Below, piece after piece: positions 8,542-17,834 of a stretch of DNA of 64,000 nucleotides (the stretch's first letter is position 1; each line of letters opens with the position of its first letter). The position numbers and the translations under genes were made by a program. Under the pieces are notes generated by a model. That model saw only the letters and a program-made list of their open reading frames with translations, ran no database searches and had not been told where the DNA came from. The DNA is taken from assembly GCA_944383545.1 (NCBI GenBank), contig CALWPY010000006.1, forward strand, positions 1 to 64,000, in the 5' to 3' direction. This stretch comes from an uncultured Lachnospiraceae bacterium (GTDB lineage: Bacteria; Bacillota; Clostridia; Lachnospirales; Lachnospiraceae).

Positions 8542-10254
8542 TTGAAAAAATCACTTCAAATTAAAATATCTTTAATTTCATCATTTTATATAATAATTAT
8601 GGCAATTATATGCTATTTATCATACAAATATCTGAGCGGTACTGCCTTTTTATTCACGCTTTTAGTTTCTGCTGTTCTTCTTATTGTTACCGCACTTATT
8701 ATTGCAGGTCATTTAGCCGGTTATTATTCAAAACCACTTATTCTTTTAAAAGAAGACATACTTAAAGTCAAAGCTGGTGATACACAAGCAGAATGGCATC
8801 AGGATTCCATCTATGAATATGGTGAAATTGCAAAGATGCTTAATGAATTATATGAATCATATAATTATAACATAAAAAAACTTACAGATTCAATTAATGC
8901 ACTCTCACTTACGGAACAGAAACTGGAAAACAAAGCCAGTCAGGTCCGACATATATCAAACCATGACATTCTTACGGGATTATATAACAGAACTACTTTT
9001 ATAAAAAGAGCCAACAGTATTTTAAAGGAACACTCCGAAACACTTGAAAAATTTGCAATTATATATATAGATGTTGATAATTTCAAAAATATAAATGATA
9101 CATTCGGACATATTCAGGGTGATTTACTCCTTGTAAAAATCGCTGAAACCCTCCTTCATTTTGTAAATAATAATTCTCAGGACAGTACCGATATTCTTGC
9201 CAGAACAGGTGGAGATGAATTTATTATTTTAAAGAATACTGTTACGTCAAAAAAGGATTTGACGGATTATGCAGATAATCTTATAAAAGCCCTTTGCATC
9301 ACATACGATTTAGATGATTCTTCGGTAAACGTATCAGTCAGTATAGGAATTTCACTCTTCCCTTATGACGGATTATCCATAAATGAACTTATAAAGGATG
9401 CAGATATTGCCATGTATGTGGCAAAAGACTCAGGGAAATCTAAATATGAAATGTTTAACAGTGAAATGGAAGATGCTTTTAACCGTAAAGTAGGATTAAA
9501 AACACTTTTGTCTGATGTAATTGAGAAAAATAATATATATCTTCAATATCAGGCACAGGCCGACTTAAATACAGGAAGTATCATAAACTTTGAAGCTCTT
9601 ATGAGAATAAAATCAGATAACTCAGAAAACATAAGACCATCGGAATTTATTCCCATTGCCGAAAACTCCGGCATTATTGCCGAACTGGGTGAATGGGCTC
9701 TCCTTGAAGCATGCTCATTCAATAAGAAACTTATGGATATGGGATACGGACCGTTCAGGGTTGCAGTAAATGTATCAACCGACCAGCTGAAAGAAAAAAA
9801 CTTTATAGATACAATCAAATCTGTTCCCGAAAAAACAGGACTCAGTTTAAAATATTTGGAAATAGAAATTACGGAAAGCGTACTTATGGAAGAGTTTAAG
9901 AGCAACCTTAAAACCATAACCATGATTAAAGAACTGGGTGCAAGAGTTGCGCTTGATGACTTCGGTACCTGCTACTCCTCATTTAACTATCTCACACATC
10001 TTCCTGTAGATGTAATAAAAATTGATAAATCCTTTATAGACGGTATATGTACTAATGAAAAAGATACATACATTACAGAATCCATGATTTCACTGGCTCA
10101 CAAGCTCAATATGACCGTTGTTGCCGAGGGTGTTGAAAATGTAGACCAGTTAAAAATCCTTCAGGAGCAACATTGCGACACTATTCAGGGATATCTGCTC
10201 TCAAAACCTCTTAGCGAGGAAGATTTCATTGATTTTATTGAAAAAAATAAATAA
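8542..10254 (+). CDS. Membrane GGDEF-EAL cyclic-di-GMP enzyme
   Basis: A 570-aa protein with two membrane helices (about 9-29 and 34-56), a short HAMP-like linker and coiled coil (60-135), a GGDEF domain (137-305) and an EAL domain (315-565). GGDEF is intact at 223-227; the RxxD inhibitory site just upstream reads DSTD, so product inhibition is probably absent. The EAL residues look complete: E351, N410, E442, E445, D472-D473, K494, E529 and Q549. One oddity is C477 in DDFGTC, where Gly is usual. It could therefore make cyclic-di-GMP, degrade it, or do both. Translation probably starts at TTG, 9 bases after AAGGAGGG. It is a single-gene unit, divergent from the MshEN/CheX-like operon. PilB in this window carries intact MshEN motifs and is a possible effector. 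Confidence 0.9.
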   Translation: MKKSLQIKISLISSFYIIIMAIICYLSYKYLSGTAFLFTLLVSAVLLIVTALIIAGHLAGYYSKPLILLKEDILKVKAGDTQAEWHQDSIYEYGEIAKMLNELYESYNYNIKKLTDSINALSLTEQKLENKASQVRHISNHDILTGLYNRTTFIKRANSILKEHSETLEKFAIIYIDVDNFKNINDTFGHIQGDLLLVKIAETLLHFVNNNSQDSTDILARTGGDEFIILKNTVTSKKDLTDYADNLIKALCITYDLDDSSVNVSVSIGISLFPYDGLSINELIKDADIAMYVAKDSGKSKYEMFNSEMEDAFNRKVGLKTLLSDVIEKNNIYLQYQAQADLNTGSIINFEALMRIKSDNSENIRPSEFIPIAENSGIIAELGEWALLEACSFNKKLMDMGYGPFRVAVNVSTDQLKEKNFIDTIKSVPEKTGLSLKYLEIEITESVLMEEFKSNLKTITMIKELGARVALDDFGTCYSSFNYLTHLPVDVIKIDKSFIDGICTNEKDTYITESMISLAHKLNMTVVAEGVENVDQLKILQEQHCDTIQGYLLSKPLSEEDFIDFIEKNK

Positions 10255-10261
10255 AAATTAA

Positions 10262-10304
10262 AAATCCCTTTTGTCATAAATATTTCATATGACAAAAGGG
10301 ATTT
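10262..10304. terminator. Shared terminator between convergent genes
   Basis: A perfect 17-bp inverted repeat (10262-10278 with 10288-10304) with a 9-base loop separates the GGDEF-EAL gene (plus) from the basic-protein gene (minus). The T-rich tail is better on the minus strand. On the plus strand it follows the stop codon by 7 bases. Confidence 0.75.
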
Positions 10305-10314
10305 ATGAAGATTA

Positions 10315-10812
10315 TTATTCATAATAATCTTCATAATCATCAAAGGCACCGTTTAAATATTCCTTTGTATAATTTATATTATTGGCTCTTTTTACCTTTA
10401 CCTGAGGTCTAGAGCTTTCTTTTTTCTTATTTCCTGCCTGTTTTTTCTTTACCGTTTTCTGCTCCTTTTCAAATCTGAGCTGAGTTCTTGTTTTATCAAG
10501 CTGAATAGTCTGCTGTTTATTTTCTTTCGGACGCATAGGTTTACTTCTTCTGCCGTTATCCGCCTCGTCATCATCCTTGTCCTTCATAAATCTCATCTGA
10601 TATCCACTGTTTCCCTGATCTCTTTTTACTCCGCCCTGTCTGCCTCCATCAAATTTCGGTCTGGAACTGTTATCATACTTAAACTTACTGTTGTGAGGTT
10701 TATCCTGTCTGCCTTTTCCACCGTCTCCTGTTCCAAATTTTTTTCGAGTTTCCTGTGACTTTGGTTTTACAAATTTAGCCTGATTTACCTCATTAGTACC
10801 TTGCGCTGACAC
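10315..10812 (-). CDS. Basic, low-complexity hypothetical protein
   Basis: A 165-aa protein very rich in Lys, Arg, Gln, Asn and Gly, with almost no hydrophobic stretches. It is probably disordered and able to bind nucleic acid or other polyanions. The middle has RPKFDGGRQGG-like and MRFMKDKDDD stretches, and the C-terminus turns acidic (FDDYEDYYE). I recognise no family. The start is GTG at 10812 with GGAG about 7 bases upstream. It lies downstream of spo0A, separated by 121 AT-rich bases, and ends at a strong terminator. The ribosome-binding site and tight terminator make it a credible gene. Confidence 0.7.
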   Translation of the reverse strand: MSAQGTNEVNQAKFVKPKSQETRKKFGTGDGGKGRQDKPHNSKFKYDNSSRPKFDGGRQGGVKRDQGNSGYQMRFMKDKDDDEADNGRRSKPMRPKENKQQTIQLDKTRTQLRFEKEQKTVKKKQAGNKKKESSRPQVKVKRANNINYTKEYLNGAFDDYEDYYE

Positions 10813-10933
10813 TTATTTTCTCCTTCCCATTTAATAAATTGTGTTTTGCACAGATTATTTTACTTAAACAGAATTTCATAGTCAATATTAATTTAAATAA
10901 ATTTCAACAATTTAACAAAAATAATACAAAAAA

Positions 10934-11740
10934 TCAAGCACGCATTTTATACTCCAGTCTTAATTTATCTGCTATAAGTGCAATAAATTCAGAATTTGTA
11001 GGTTTACCTTTTCCGGCACTTACTGTATAGCCGAACATTTCTTCTATAACATCTATCTTCCCTCTGTTCCAAGCAACCTCTATGGCATGTCTTATTGCTC
11101 TTTCAACACTGCTTGAAGTAGTCTTATACTTCTTCGCAATAGTAGGATATAGAAGTTTTGTAATATAATTCAGCATGTTTGAATCTTTAACCGCCATTAT
11201 TATTCCTTCTCTTATATACTGATATCCCTTTATATGAGCCGGTATTCCGATTTCTCTTATTATATCGGTAACATCGCTTTCCAGACTTCCCATAAAGTAA
11301 TCTTCACTACTGGAATTAAATTCCTCAATGCCCGTTGCAGATTCTTTAAATATCCCTGTAAGTCCCAGTTGAATTACTCTTTTAGCCACAATTTCAGGAT
11401 TATATGGTTTCATTAAATAGTAATCAGCTCCCATACTGAATGCACAGTTTATGATTCTGGAAGAGCCTACAGATGTAAGAAATAAAACTTTAGTATTATT
11501 TAATTCTTCATTATCTCTTATCTGTTCCAATACCTCCAATCCATCCATTCCAGATAAAAACACATCCAGTAAAATTACGTCAGGTCTGTAATCACACACT
11601 GCACTGAGTGCTTCTTCCCCGTCTTTAACAGCTGTTACAATATTAATTTTATTGCCTCCGCAAAATTCAACAAGCTGTTTTGCAATTTCATCACAGTCAT
11701 TATCTGCAACTACCACACTGCATTTCGATTTTTCTCCCAT
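10934..11740 (-). CDS. spo0A: Sporulation response regulator Spo0A, canonical copy
   Basis: A 268-aa Spo0A, the phosphorelay-controlled master regulator of sporulation entry. The receiver keeps D in VVADND, the phosphoacceptor in VILLDV, Thr in LFLTSVG and Lys in YLMKPY. The second acidic-pocket Asp is Asn, and the usual Pro after the phosphorylation loop is Ser (FLSGMDG). The C-terminal DNA-binding domain is highly conserved: [35 protein letters not shown], and [16 protein letters not shown]. It lies 84 bases downstream of a second spo0A-like gene, which is the copy adjacent to spoIVB. The ATG at 11740 has GAGGAG upstream. Confidence 0.93.
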   Translation of the reverse strand: MGEKSKCSVVVADNDCDEIAKQLVEFCGGNKINIVTAVKDGEEALSAVCDYRPDVILLDVFLSGMDGLEVLEQIRDNEELNNTKVLFLTSVGSSRIINCAFSMGADYYLMKPYNPEIVAKRVIQLGLTGIFKESATGIEEFNSSSEDYFMGSLESDVTDIIREIGIPAHIKGYQYIREGIIMAVKDSNMLNYITKLLYPTIAKKYKTTSSSVERAIRHAIEVAWNRGKIDVIEEMFGYTVSAGKGKPTNSEFIALIADKLRLEYKMRA

Positions 11741-11824
11741 TTTCTTAATTAACTCCTCTCTGTTGTTATAATTAAATACTTTTAGATAATAAAACGAAAT
11801 AAATAAAATTTCCAGTTGATTATT

Positions 11825-12625
11825 TTAGGCGGATTTTATTTTATTATCTAATCTTATTTTATCAGCCATAAGAGCAATAAATTCTGAGTTTGTCGGTTTC
11901 GTTTTACCTGAATGAGATGAATATCCAAACAGATCATTTATGGTTTCATCTTTTCCCCTGCTCCATGCCACCTCTATGGCATGTCTTATTGCCCTTTCTA
12001 CCCTTGAAGGAGTCGTACCATGCTCTTTAGCCACTTCAGGATAAAGCTGTTTTGTTATAGAATTAAGTATGTCCATATCGTTTACTGCAAGAATTATAGA
12101 ACTTCTCAAATATTGATATCCTTTAATATGTGCCGGCACTCCGATTTCGTGTATTATATCGGTAACAAGTATCATAAGGTCATTGTCTGATACTATGTCT
12201 TCATCCTGAGTTTTATATATGTTAATCCCACTCTTTTTTATTCTTGCAGTATTTTTTATTGCATCCGACATATATTCTTCTTCATTTTTATCTTCCATAA
12301 TGTTTACTATAATGTTATCGGATTTATCCTCCAATGCTTCCTTTATAAAATTACTCTGCTTATCAGATGCACATATAAGAAATTTCACAGGTGCTGAAAA
12401 TTTCAAAGCATTGATTTCCTCCATTATTGCTATTCCATCCTTATTGGGAAGGATAAGGTCCAGCATCACTACATCCGCTTCTCTTTTTCTTATTAAATTA
12501 ACAGCTTTACTGCCATCCTGACAGTTCCCGCAAAGCTCAATATCGTCACGTTTTTCTAAAATTTTCTTTATCTTGCTCGTATAATTTACATCATGCTTTA
12601 TCAAAAGCACTTTTATACGATTCAT
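11825..12625 (-). CDS. Spo0A paralog with degenerate receiver
   Basis: A 266-aa Spo0A-like protein. The DNA-binding domain is as conserved as in the neighbouring copy ([51 protein letters not shown]), so it should recognise 0A-type boxes. The receiver has lost key residues: the acidic pair is Lys-His (LLIKHD), the Thr position reads FLICAS, and the conserved Lys-Pro region reads NIMEDKN. Only the phosphoacceptor Asp in VVMLDL remains. It may act without phosphorylation, as a competitor, or through dimerisation with the other copy. Its position after spoIVB is the classic spo0A position. The ATG at 12625 has AGGAGG 7 bases upstream. Confidence 0.85.
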   Translation of the reverse strand: MNRIKVLLIKHDVNYTSKIKKILEKRDDIELCGNCQDGSKAVNLIRKREADVVMLDLILPNKDGIAIMEEINALKFSAPVKFLICASDKQSNFIKEALEDKSDNIIVNIMEDKNEEEYMSDAIKNTARIKKSGINIYKTQDEDIVSDNDLMILVTDIIHEIGVPAHIKGYQYLRSSIILAVNDMDILNSITKQLYPEVAKEHGTTPSRVERAIRHAIEVAWSRGKDETINDLFGYSSHSGKTKPTNSEFIALMADKIRLDNKIKSA

Positions 12626-12763
12626 AAATAACCTCCTATATTTATTTTTCATAGACCGTCTTTATTATGCAATGCATGTACGACTCCTTATTTCCTGTTA
12701 ATTATAAATTAGAGGTTTTAATTCGGCAATATACTACCATACGCAAGTTTTGACAGTAAGTTC

Positions 12764-12778
12764 CGACTAAATTAGTCG
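12764..12778. promoter_or_regulatory. 15-bp perfect palindrome over the spoIVB stop codon
   Basis: CGACTAA-A-TTAGTCG is a perfect 7-1-7 inverted repeat that includes the spoIVB stop codon (12772-12774). There is no T run after it on the minus strand, so it is unlikely to be an efficient terminator. It lies about 140 bases upstream of the spo0A-like start, next to 0A-box-like sites. Confidence 0.4.
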
Positions 12779-13911
12779 TTTGACGAATTAATCATTTCTT
12801 CGACAAATGTTCCGTAACCTTTTGTAGAATCTTTTAGAAAAACGTGAGTTACTGCACCGACAAGCTTTCCGTCCTGAAGAATCGGCGTACCTGACATTCC
12901 CTGCACGATTCCTCCTGTCAGTGCTATAAGCCTTTCATCGGTCACTTCAATTTCAATTTCTTTACCGGCATCATTTTCAGAATATGAAACACTTTTAATA
13001 TTTATTTCATAATATACGGCTTCACCTGAAATACAGGACAAAATATATGCTTTTCCCTTGTGTACCTCGCTTTTATCACCAACAGGTACCCACTCCCTGT
13101 TTTCTGTCAGCTGATTCATTCTGCTGTTTATTGTACCGCTAATTCCGTATTCACAATTAACATTTACCCTGCCGATTATTTTTTCATCAGAATAATTTAT
13201 AATTCCTTCCAGGCGGCCGGGATTATCATCTTCAGGCTTATCTATATTTATAAGTCTTGCAGGATATATGGCACCGTCAGAAACTTTGAAAACTGTACCT
13301 GTGTCATTGTCATTTATACTGTGACCCAAAGCACCGAATCCGTCTTTGGTGACATAGGTGAGTGTTCCAATACCGGAAATATCATCCTTTACCCATAAAC
13401 CAATCATATATCTGTCGTTTTTTCCTTTTACTGCGTCAATCTGAAGCATAATTTCTGTTTCATCTCTTTCCACCAGTACGGAAAGAGTATTTTCTCCATA
13501 TTCATCAATAACCTCAATAAGCTTGGTTTTATCGGTAATTTCAATACCGTTAATTTCTTTAATGTAGTCCCCCTGTATAAGCTTACCTTCCGACGGTGAA
13601 TAAACTTTTCCGTCATTTCCCGTCACTTCTCCCGTATCTACTACCATAACTCCATCAGTTTTGACATAAATACCTATGGGCTCTCCAACAGGAATCACGA
13701 AATCAGTCGATGCGTCATCTGCATATTCTGACGTATCCACAGAATAATTAACATAATCAACAGTTTTTATATTTTCTTCTGCATAGCTCTCGCTGATATT
13801 TATATTTTCGTCTTTTTTTGTCACATAAAAAATACTGCACAGTACTGCAACTAATAAAGTCGAAAGAAACAATCTATATAAATTTTTTGTTTTTTTATCT
13901 GCATATTTCAT
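12772..13911 (-). CDS. spoIVB: SpoIVB serine peptidase
   Basis: A 379-aa forespore-made protease that, in Bacillus, crosses the inner forespore membrane and triggers the sigma-K checkpoint; Clostridia retain it for related late signalling. Residues 12-30 form the membrane anchor or signal. A PDZ domain spans about 75-160 (EGKLIQGDYIKEINGI). The S55 peptidase domain has H197 in GALGHS and nucleophile S340 in GMSGTP. The ATG at 13911 has AAGGAGG 6 bases upstream; nine more codons upstream lack a site. A terminator separates it from recN, so it should have its own promoter, probably forespore-specific, though I could not identify one with confidence. Confidence 0.93.
   Translation of the reverse strand: MKYADKKTKNLYRLFLSTLLVAVLCSIFYVTKKDENINISESYAEENIKTVDYVNYSVDTSEYADDASTDFVIPVGEPIGIYVKTDGVMVVDTGEVTGNDGKVYSPSEGKLIQGDYIKEINGIEITDKTKLIEVIDEYGENTLSVLVERDETEIMLQIDAVKGKNDRYMIGLWVKDDISGIGTLTYVTKDGFGALGHSINDNDTGTVFKVSDGAIYPARLINIDKPEDDNPGRLEGIINYSDEKIIGRVNVNCEYGISGTINSRMNQLTENREWVPVGDKSEVHKGKAYILSCISGEAVYYEINIKSVSYSENDAGKEIEIEVTDERLIALTGGIVQGMSGTPILQDGKLVGAVTHVFLKDSTKGYGTFVEEMINSSND
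12781..12805. promoter_or_regulatory. Two 0A-box-like heptamers
   Basis: TGACGAA on the plus strand (12781-12787) and TGTCGAA on the minus strand (12799-12805) match the known Spo0A box TGNCGAA. Both lie in the 3' end of spoIVB, 155-180 bases upstream of the spo0A-like start. This is a plausible site for autoregulation, but short motifs also occur by chance in coding DNA. Confidence 0.35.
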
Positions 13912-13934
13912 ATCCGGCCTCCTTAATTTTTTGC

Positions 13935-13968
13935 ACAAAAAAAGAGTACACTTTTTTCGTGTACTCTT
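13935..13968 (-). terminator. Terminator between recN and spoIVB
   Basis: A 10-bp stem (13942-13951 with 13959-13968, arm AAGAGTACAC) is followed on the minus strand by seven T residues. It ends the long argR-recN transcript before spoIVB. Confidence 0.85.
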
Positions 13969-13995
13969 ATTATCCGATTTATGATTGATAAATAA

Positions 13996-15678
13996 TCAGT
14001 ATATTTTTGTACTATCTGCCAAGTCTTTCATCTCCTCGGCACTTAAAATAACCTTATCCGTAATATTTTCACCACCTATAAGACGGGCTATTTCTTTAAT
14101 TGATGCATCTCTGTCCAGCCTGACAATATCTGTTAATGTTTTTTCATTTAATACTTTCTTTTCAATAAGATAATTTGTATCTGCCATGGCTGCAATCTGC
14201 GGAAGATGTGTAATGGAAATAACCTGATGGCAGGAAGCGATTTCAGAAAGCTTAAGTGCTACTTTCTGAGCGGTAATACCGCTTATTCCTACATCAACTT
14301 CATCAAATATCAATGTAGGTGTGGAATCCTCATCTGCCAGACAAGATTTAATGGCAAGCATGATTCTTGAAAGTTCTCCCCCTGATGCCGCTTCATATAA
14401 AGGTTTTACAGGCTCACCTACATTTGTGGAAATGACAAAGTATGCCGCATCATGTCCCTCGGAAGAATATTCCTTAGTTTCCATAAATTCCATATCAAAC
14501 TTTACCTGGTTAAAATTAAGTTCGCTGAGTGCATTTCTTATTTTTTCACACAACTCCCTGGCGCAGGTCTTTCTTATACGACTGAGATTATTACAGGCTG
14601 TTTTTAATTTTTCAAATGTTTTTTCATATCTAATCTTTAAATCACTTAAATTATCTTCATATTCAATAAGATTATTATACTCTGTTTTCAGTTCTTCTAA
14701 ATATGAATTTATTTCATCTATGGAATTTCCATATTTTTCTTTTAAACGATTTATAAGATTAAGTCTCTCATAAACTTCATTAAAATAATTATCATCAAAC
14801 TCCATATCCTGCATATATTCTTTAATCTCACGGTTAAAATCATTAAGCAGGGCATCTATGTCCGACATTATATCCATTACAGGTGATATACCACTGTCGA
14901 GAGTTTGAATTCTTTTAAGTCTTGCCATTGCGTTTGAAATTTTCACCGCCGCACTATCCTTATTGTCATATCCTGTAAGTTCATATATTTCTGATGCCGA
15001 AGATATTATTTCTCTGGAATTTTCAATCTTTCTGTACTCACTTTCCAGATTTACATCCTCATCTTTTTTTAAATCTGCCGCCTCAATCTCTGAAATTTCG
15101 TATTTTATATAGTCCAGACGCTTACTCCTTTCAGCAGGATTCATATCCATTTCATTAAGCTTTCTTTTTATGTCACTGTATTCTTTAAAAATTTCAGAAA
15201 CCTCTGTCTTTACTTCGGCTATTTTTTCCTTTCCGAACAAATCAAGTATTTCTATATGCTTTGAAGCCTGAAGCAAAGTCTGCTGTTCATGCTGGGCATG
15301 GAGATTTATAAGTATCTCAGATACAGCTTTAAGCTTAGCCGTAGTCACTGTAACATCATTTATTCTGTTTATTGTACGGCCATTATTTAGTCTCCTTGAA
15401 ATAAATATTTCATCTTCTGAAATATCAATATCAAGCTCAGAGAGCATATTTCTGATATTTTCATTTTCTACGGAAAAGGTGAGTTCAACAATTCCGTCAG
15501 CTTCCGTATTTCTCAGAATATCCTTGGAAAATTTACCACCCATTCCTATTCCGAGAGCACCGATAATTATAGATTTACCTGCTCCCGTTTCACCCGTAAG
15601 TATATTAAGACCGGGTTCAAAATCAATATCTATATCATCTATGAGCAAAATATTTTTTATATGTAAGTTAAGTAACAT
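13996..15678 (-). CDS. recN: DNA repair protein RecN
   Basis: A 560-aa SMC-like ATPase of double-strand-break repair. It has Walker A GETGAGKS at 29-36, long coiled coils in the middle (about 150-380), the ABC signature ASGGELSR, Walker B LIFDEVDVGISG, and the switch His in ISITHLPQIAAMA. Length matches the family. It follows argR by 15 bases and ends before a strong terminator. The argR-recN-spoIVB-spo0A order is classic Firmicutes synteny. Confidence 0.95.
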   Translation of the reverse strand: MLLNLHIKNILLIDDIDIDFEPGLNILTGETGAGKSIIIGALGIGMGGKFSKDILRNTEADGIVELTFSVENENIRNMLSELDIDISEDEIFISRRLNNGRTINRINDVTVTTAKLKAVSEILINLHAQHEQQTLLQASKHIEILDLFGKEKIAEVKTEVSEIFKEYSDIKRKLNEMDMNPAERSKRLDYIKYEISEIEAADLKKDEDVNLESEYRKIENSREIISSASEIYELTGYDNKDSAAVKISNAMARLKRIQTLDSGISPVMDIMSDIDALLNDFNREIKEYMQDMEFDDNYFNEVYERLNLINRLKEKYGNSIDEINSYLEELKTEYNNLIEYEDNLSDLKIRYEKTFEKLKTACNNLSRIRKTCARELCEKIRNALSELNFNQVKFDMEFMETKEYSSEGHDAAYFVISTNVGEPVKPLYEAASGGELSRIMLAIKSCLADEDSTPTLIFDEVDVGISGITAQKVALKLSEIASCHQVISITHLPQIAAMADTNYLIEKKVLNEKTLTDIVRLDRDASIKEIARLIGGENITDKVILSAEEMKDLADSTKIY

Positions 15679-15693
15679 TATAATTTCTCCTTA

Positions 15694-16152
15694 TCACTTC
15701 TTTGGATATGCTACTTTCTTTATCTCAGCCACTACATTTTCCACAAGTTTTTTTGACTGTACGGCAAGAAATATTGTGTCATCTCCCGCTATACAGCCCA
15801 TAAGACCTCTTATTTCCATATTGTCAAGAGCTGCCCCCACTGCCATTGCAACTCCCGACACGGTTTTTATCACTATCAGATTTTCTGCTGATTCAATTGA
15901 AATTATTCCCGCTGAAAGTACCTTTCTGTAGGAATCTGTTGTTCCGGAATCAACCCCGTCACCCTCTGTATAACGCTGTCTGGTGCCCTTATATACCTCT
16001 TTTCTTAGTTTAAGCTCTCTGATATCTCTCGATATGGTTGCCTGAGTTGCAACAAAGCCATAATCAGCAAGCATTTCCAAAAGCTCATCCTGTGTCTCTA
16101 TATTATGGTTTCTGATTATCTCAAGGATTTTCATCTGCCTTTTATGCTTCAT
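15694..16152 (-). CDS. argR: Arginine repressor ArgR/AhrC
   Basis: A 152-aa arginine-responsive regulator. The N-terminal winged helix includes ATQATISRDIRELKL. The C-terminal hexamerisation and arginine-binding part carries GCIAGDDTIFLA. In Firmicutes it represses arginine synthesis and activates catabolism. Its ATG overlaps the nadK stop by 4 bases (ATGA), indicating coupling. Confidence 0.95.
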   Translation of the reverse strand: MKHKRQMKILEIIRNHNIETQDELLEMLADYGFVATQATISRDIRELKLRKEVYKGTRQRYTEGDGVDSGTTDSYRKVLSAGIISIESAENLIVIKTVSGVAMAVGAALDNMEIRGLMGCIAGDDTIFLAVQSKKLVENVVAEIKKVAYPKK

Positions 16153-17012
16153 AATTCTCCTCCGATTTTTTTTCTGAGCACCTCATAGAAATTAACGTCA
16201 TACATCTTGACCAGATTTATGTATCTCTTTGCCGCCTTTATTTCAGCATAATCACCTGCCGCCATATCGCACAAATTATTTCCGTCAAATGATACTATGG
16301 ACTCGGTATCTACTGTCCTTCTTTTCTTTAAAATTTCTATTTTTATTACATCTTTTGCATCAAAAACAACACTTTTTGCAGAAAGTGCATGCGGTGATAT
16401 CGGAGTAACCAGAATAAGTTCCGCATTTGGACTTACTATAGGTCCTCCTGCCGAAAGATTATATCCGGTAGAGCCTGTAGGTGTTGAAACAATAACCCCG
16501 TCTGCCTCATATGTATCTAAAAGCTGTCCGTTTACATATATATTAAATGCAACAATTCTCAGTGTTCCCGAACGGCTTAATACTATGTCATTTAATGCAT
16601 CCTGACATATTTTTTCTTCACCGTTAATTGTTACACATCCTGTAAGCATCATTCTTTTTTCAAGTGAGAATTCACCCGATATAAGCCTGTCAGCCATTTT
16701 TAAGATGTTTTTTTCTTCTACCTCGGTTAAAAAACCAAGTGTTCCTAAATTTACGCCAATCATGCTTATATTATGGTTTCCTATTGCATGAGCCGCCCGA
16801 AGCATCGTTCCGTCTCCACCCATAACAATCACACATTCGGCAGAGTTTAAAGCTTCTTCATCTATATATTCATTTACATAATTCCAGTCTTCGCTGATTA
16901 TAAGTGCATTACAGCCTTTGCTTATTATGTAATCTCTTAAGCCTTCGGAAAGAATGAGGTCATAATCTTTTTCGACATTTGAATATATAATAAAATCTTT
17001 AAAACCCTTCAA
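16149..17012 (-). CDS. nadK: NAD kinase
   Basis: A 287-aa enzyme phosphorylating NAD to NADP. The diagnostic motifs are GGDGT at 65-69, GVNLGTLGFLTEV, and TPTGSTGYNLSAGGPIV. The start is probably TTG at 17012, 7 bases after AAGGAGG. It sits 12 bases after tlyA and overlaps argR, inside the long housekeeping operon. Confidence 0.95.
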   Translation of the reverse strand: MKGFKDFIIYSNVEKDYDLILSEGLRDYIISKGCNALIISEDWNYVNEYIDEEALNSAECVIVMGGDGTMLRAAHAIGNHNISMIGVNLGTLGFLTEVEEKNILKMADRLISGEFSLEKRMMLTGCVTINGEEKICQDALNDIVLSRSGTLRIVAFNIYVNGQLLDTYEADGVIVSTPTGSTGYNLSAGGPIVSPNAELILVTPISPHALSAKSVVFDAKDVIKIEILKKRRTVDTESIVSFDGNNLCDMAAGDYAEIKAAKRYINLVKMYDVNFYEVLRKKIGGEL

Positions 17013-17024
17013 TTTTCTTCCTCC

Positions 17025-17834
17025 TTATGACTGCTTATCAAGTTCTTCATGAGATTTAAATACAGTTTCTTCTACGTCTATGTCTATACCGGTGTTATTT
17101 TCTACACCTTTTACAAGGTAAAGCAGATATTCAATATTTCCTTCCGGTCCTTTAACAGGGGAATATGTAAGCTTTACGGGAGTGAACATTATTTCCCTTG
17201 AAAAATCAACTATTTTTTCTATTACTTCTTTGTGTACCGATTTATCACGTACAACGCCTTTTTTTCCTACCTTTTCCCTTCCTGCTTCAAACTGAGGTTT
17301 TATAAGGCACACCACTTCACCCTTTTCATTTAAAAGCCTGTAAACCACAGGAAGTACCTTTGTAAGTGAAATAAATGACACATCAACCGAGGAAAAATCT
17401 ATTGCATCCTCTATATTATCAGGCTCCACATATCTTATATTGGTTTTTTCCATGCATACTACTCTGTCATCATTTCTTAATTTCCATGCCAGTTGTCCGT
17501 GTCCTACGTCCACGGCATATACTTTTTTAGCACCGTTAAGAAGCATGCAGTCCGTAAATCCGCCGGTAGAAGCCCCCACATCCATACAGATTTTATCTTT
17601 TAAATCAAGCCCAAAACTATCTACCGCCTTTTCAAGCTTAAGTCCTCCGCGGCTCACATATTTCAGTGTATTTCCGCGCACTTCTATATTGGCGCTTTCT
17701 TCAAAAACAGAGCCTGCCTTGTCCTCTTTAATATTATCCACATACACTATTCCTGACATAATCACTGCCTTTGCTTTTTCTCTTGAGGCAGCAAGTCCCT
17801 TTTCCACAAGTAAAACGTCAAGCCTTTTTTTCAT
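17025..17834 (-). CDS. tlyA: TlyA-family rRNA methyltransferase
   Basis: A 269-aa protein of the TlyA/hemolysin A family: an N-terminal S4 RNA-binding domain (1-60, RLDVLLVEKGLA) and a Rossmann methyltransferase domain with SAM motif DVGASTGGFTD and AVDVGHGQLAWKLR. Characterised members 2'-O-methylate cytidines in rRNA; the old hemolysin name is historical. It overlaps dxs by 4 bases and precedes nadK by 12. Confidence 0.92.
   Translation of the reverse strand: MKKRLDVLLVEKGLAASREKAKAVIMSGIVYVDNIKEDKAGSVFEESANIEVRGNTLKYVSRGGLKLEKAVDSFGLDLKDKICMDVGASTGGFTDCMLLNGAKKVYAVDVGHGQLAWKLRNDDRVVCMEKTNIRYVEPDNIEDAIDFSSVDVSFISLTKVLPVVYRLLNEKGEVVCLIKPQFEAGREKVGKKGVVRDKSVHKEVIEKIVDFSREIMFTPVKLTYSPVKGPEGNIEYLLYLVKGVENNTGIDIDVEETVFKSHEELDKQS

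Noticed and set aside
11741-11824. Frameshifted or split spo0A explaining the tandem copies
   Set aside because: Both open frames are complete, each with receiver and DNA-binding domain and its own ribosome-binding site; this is a duplication.
12667-12677. ATGCA-A-TGCAT palindrome upstream of the degenerate spo0A
   Set aside because: It is short and in AT-rich sequence; no second copy or promoter geometry supports an operator.
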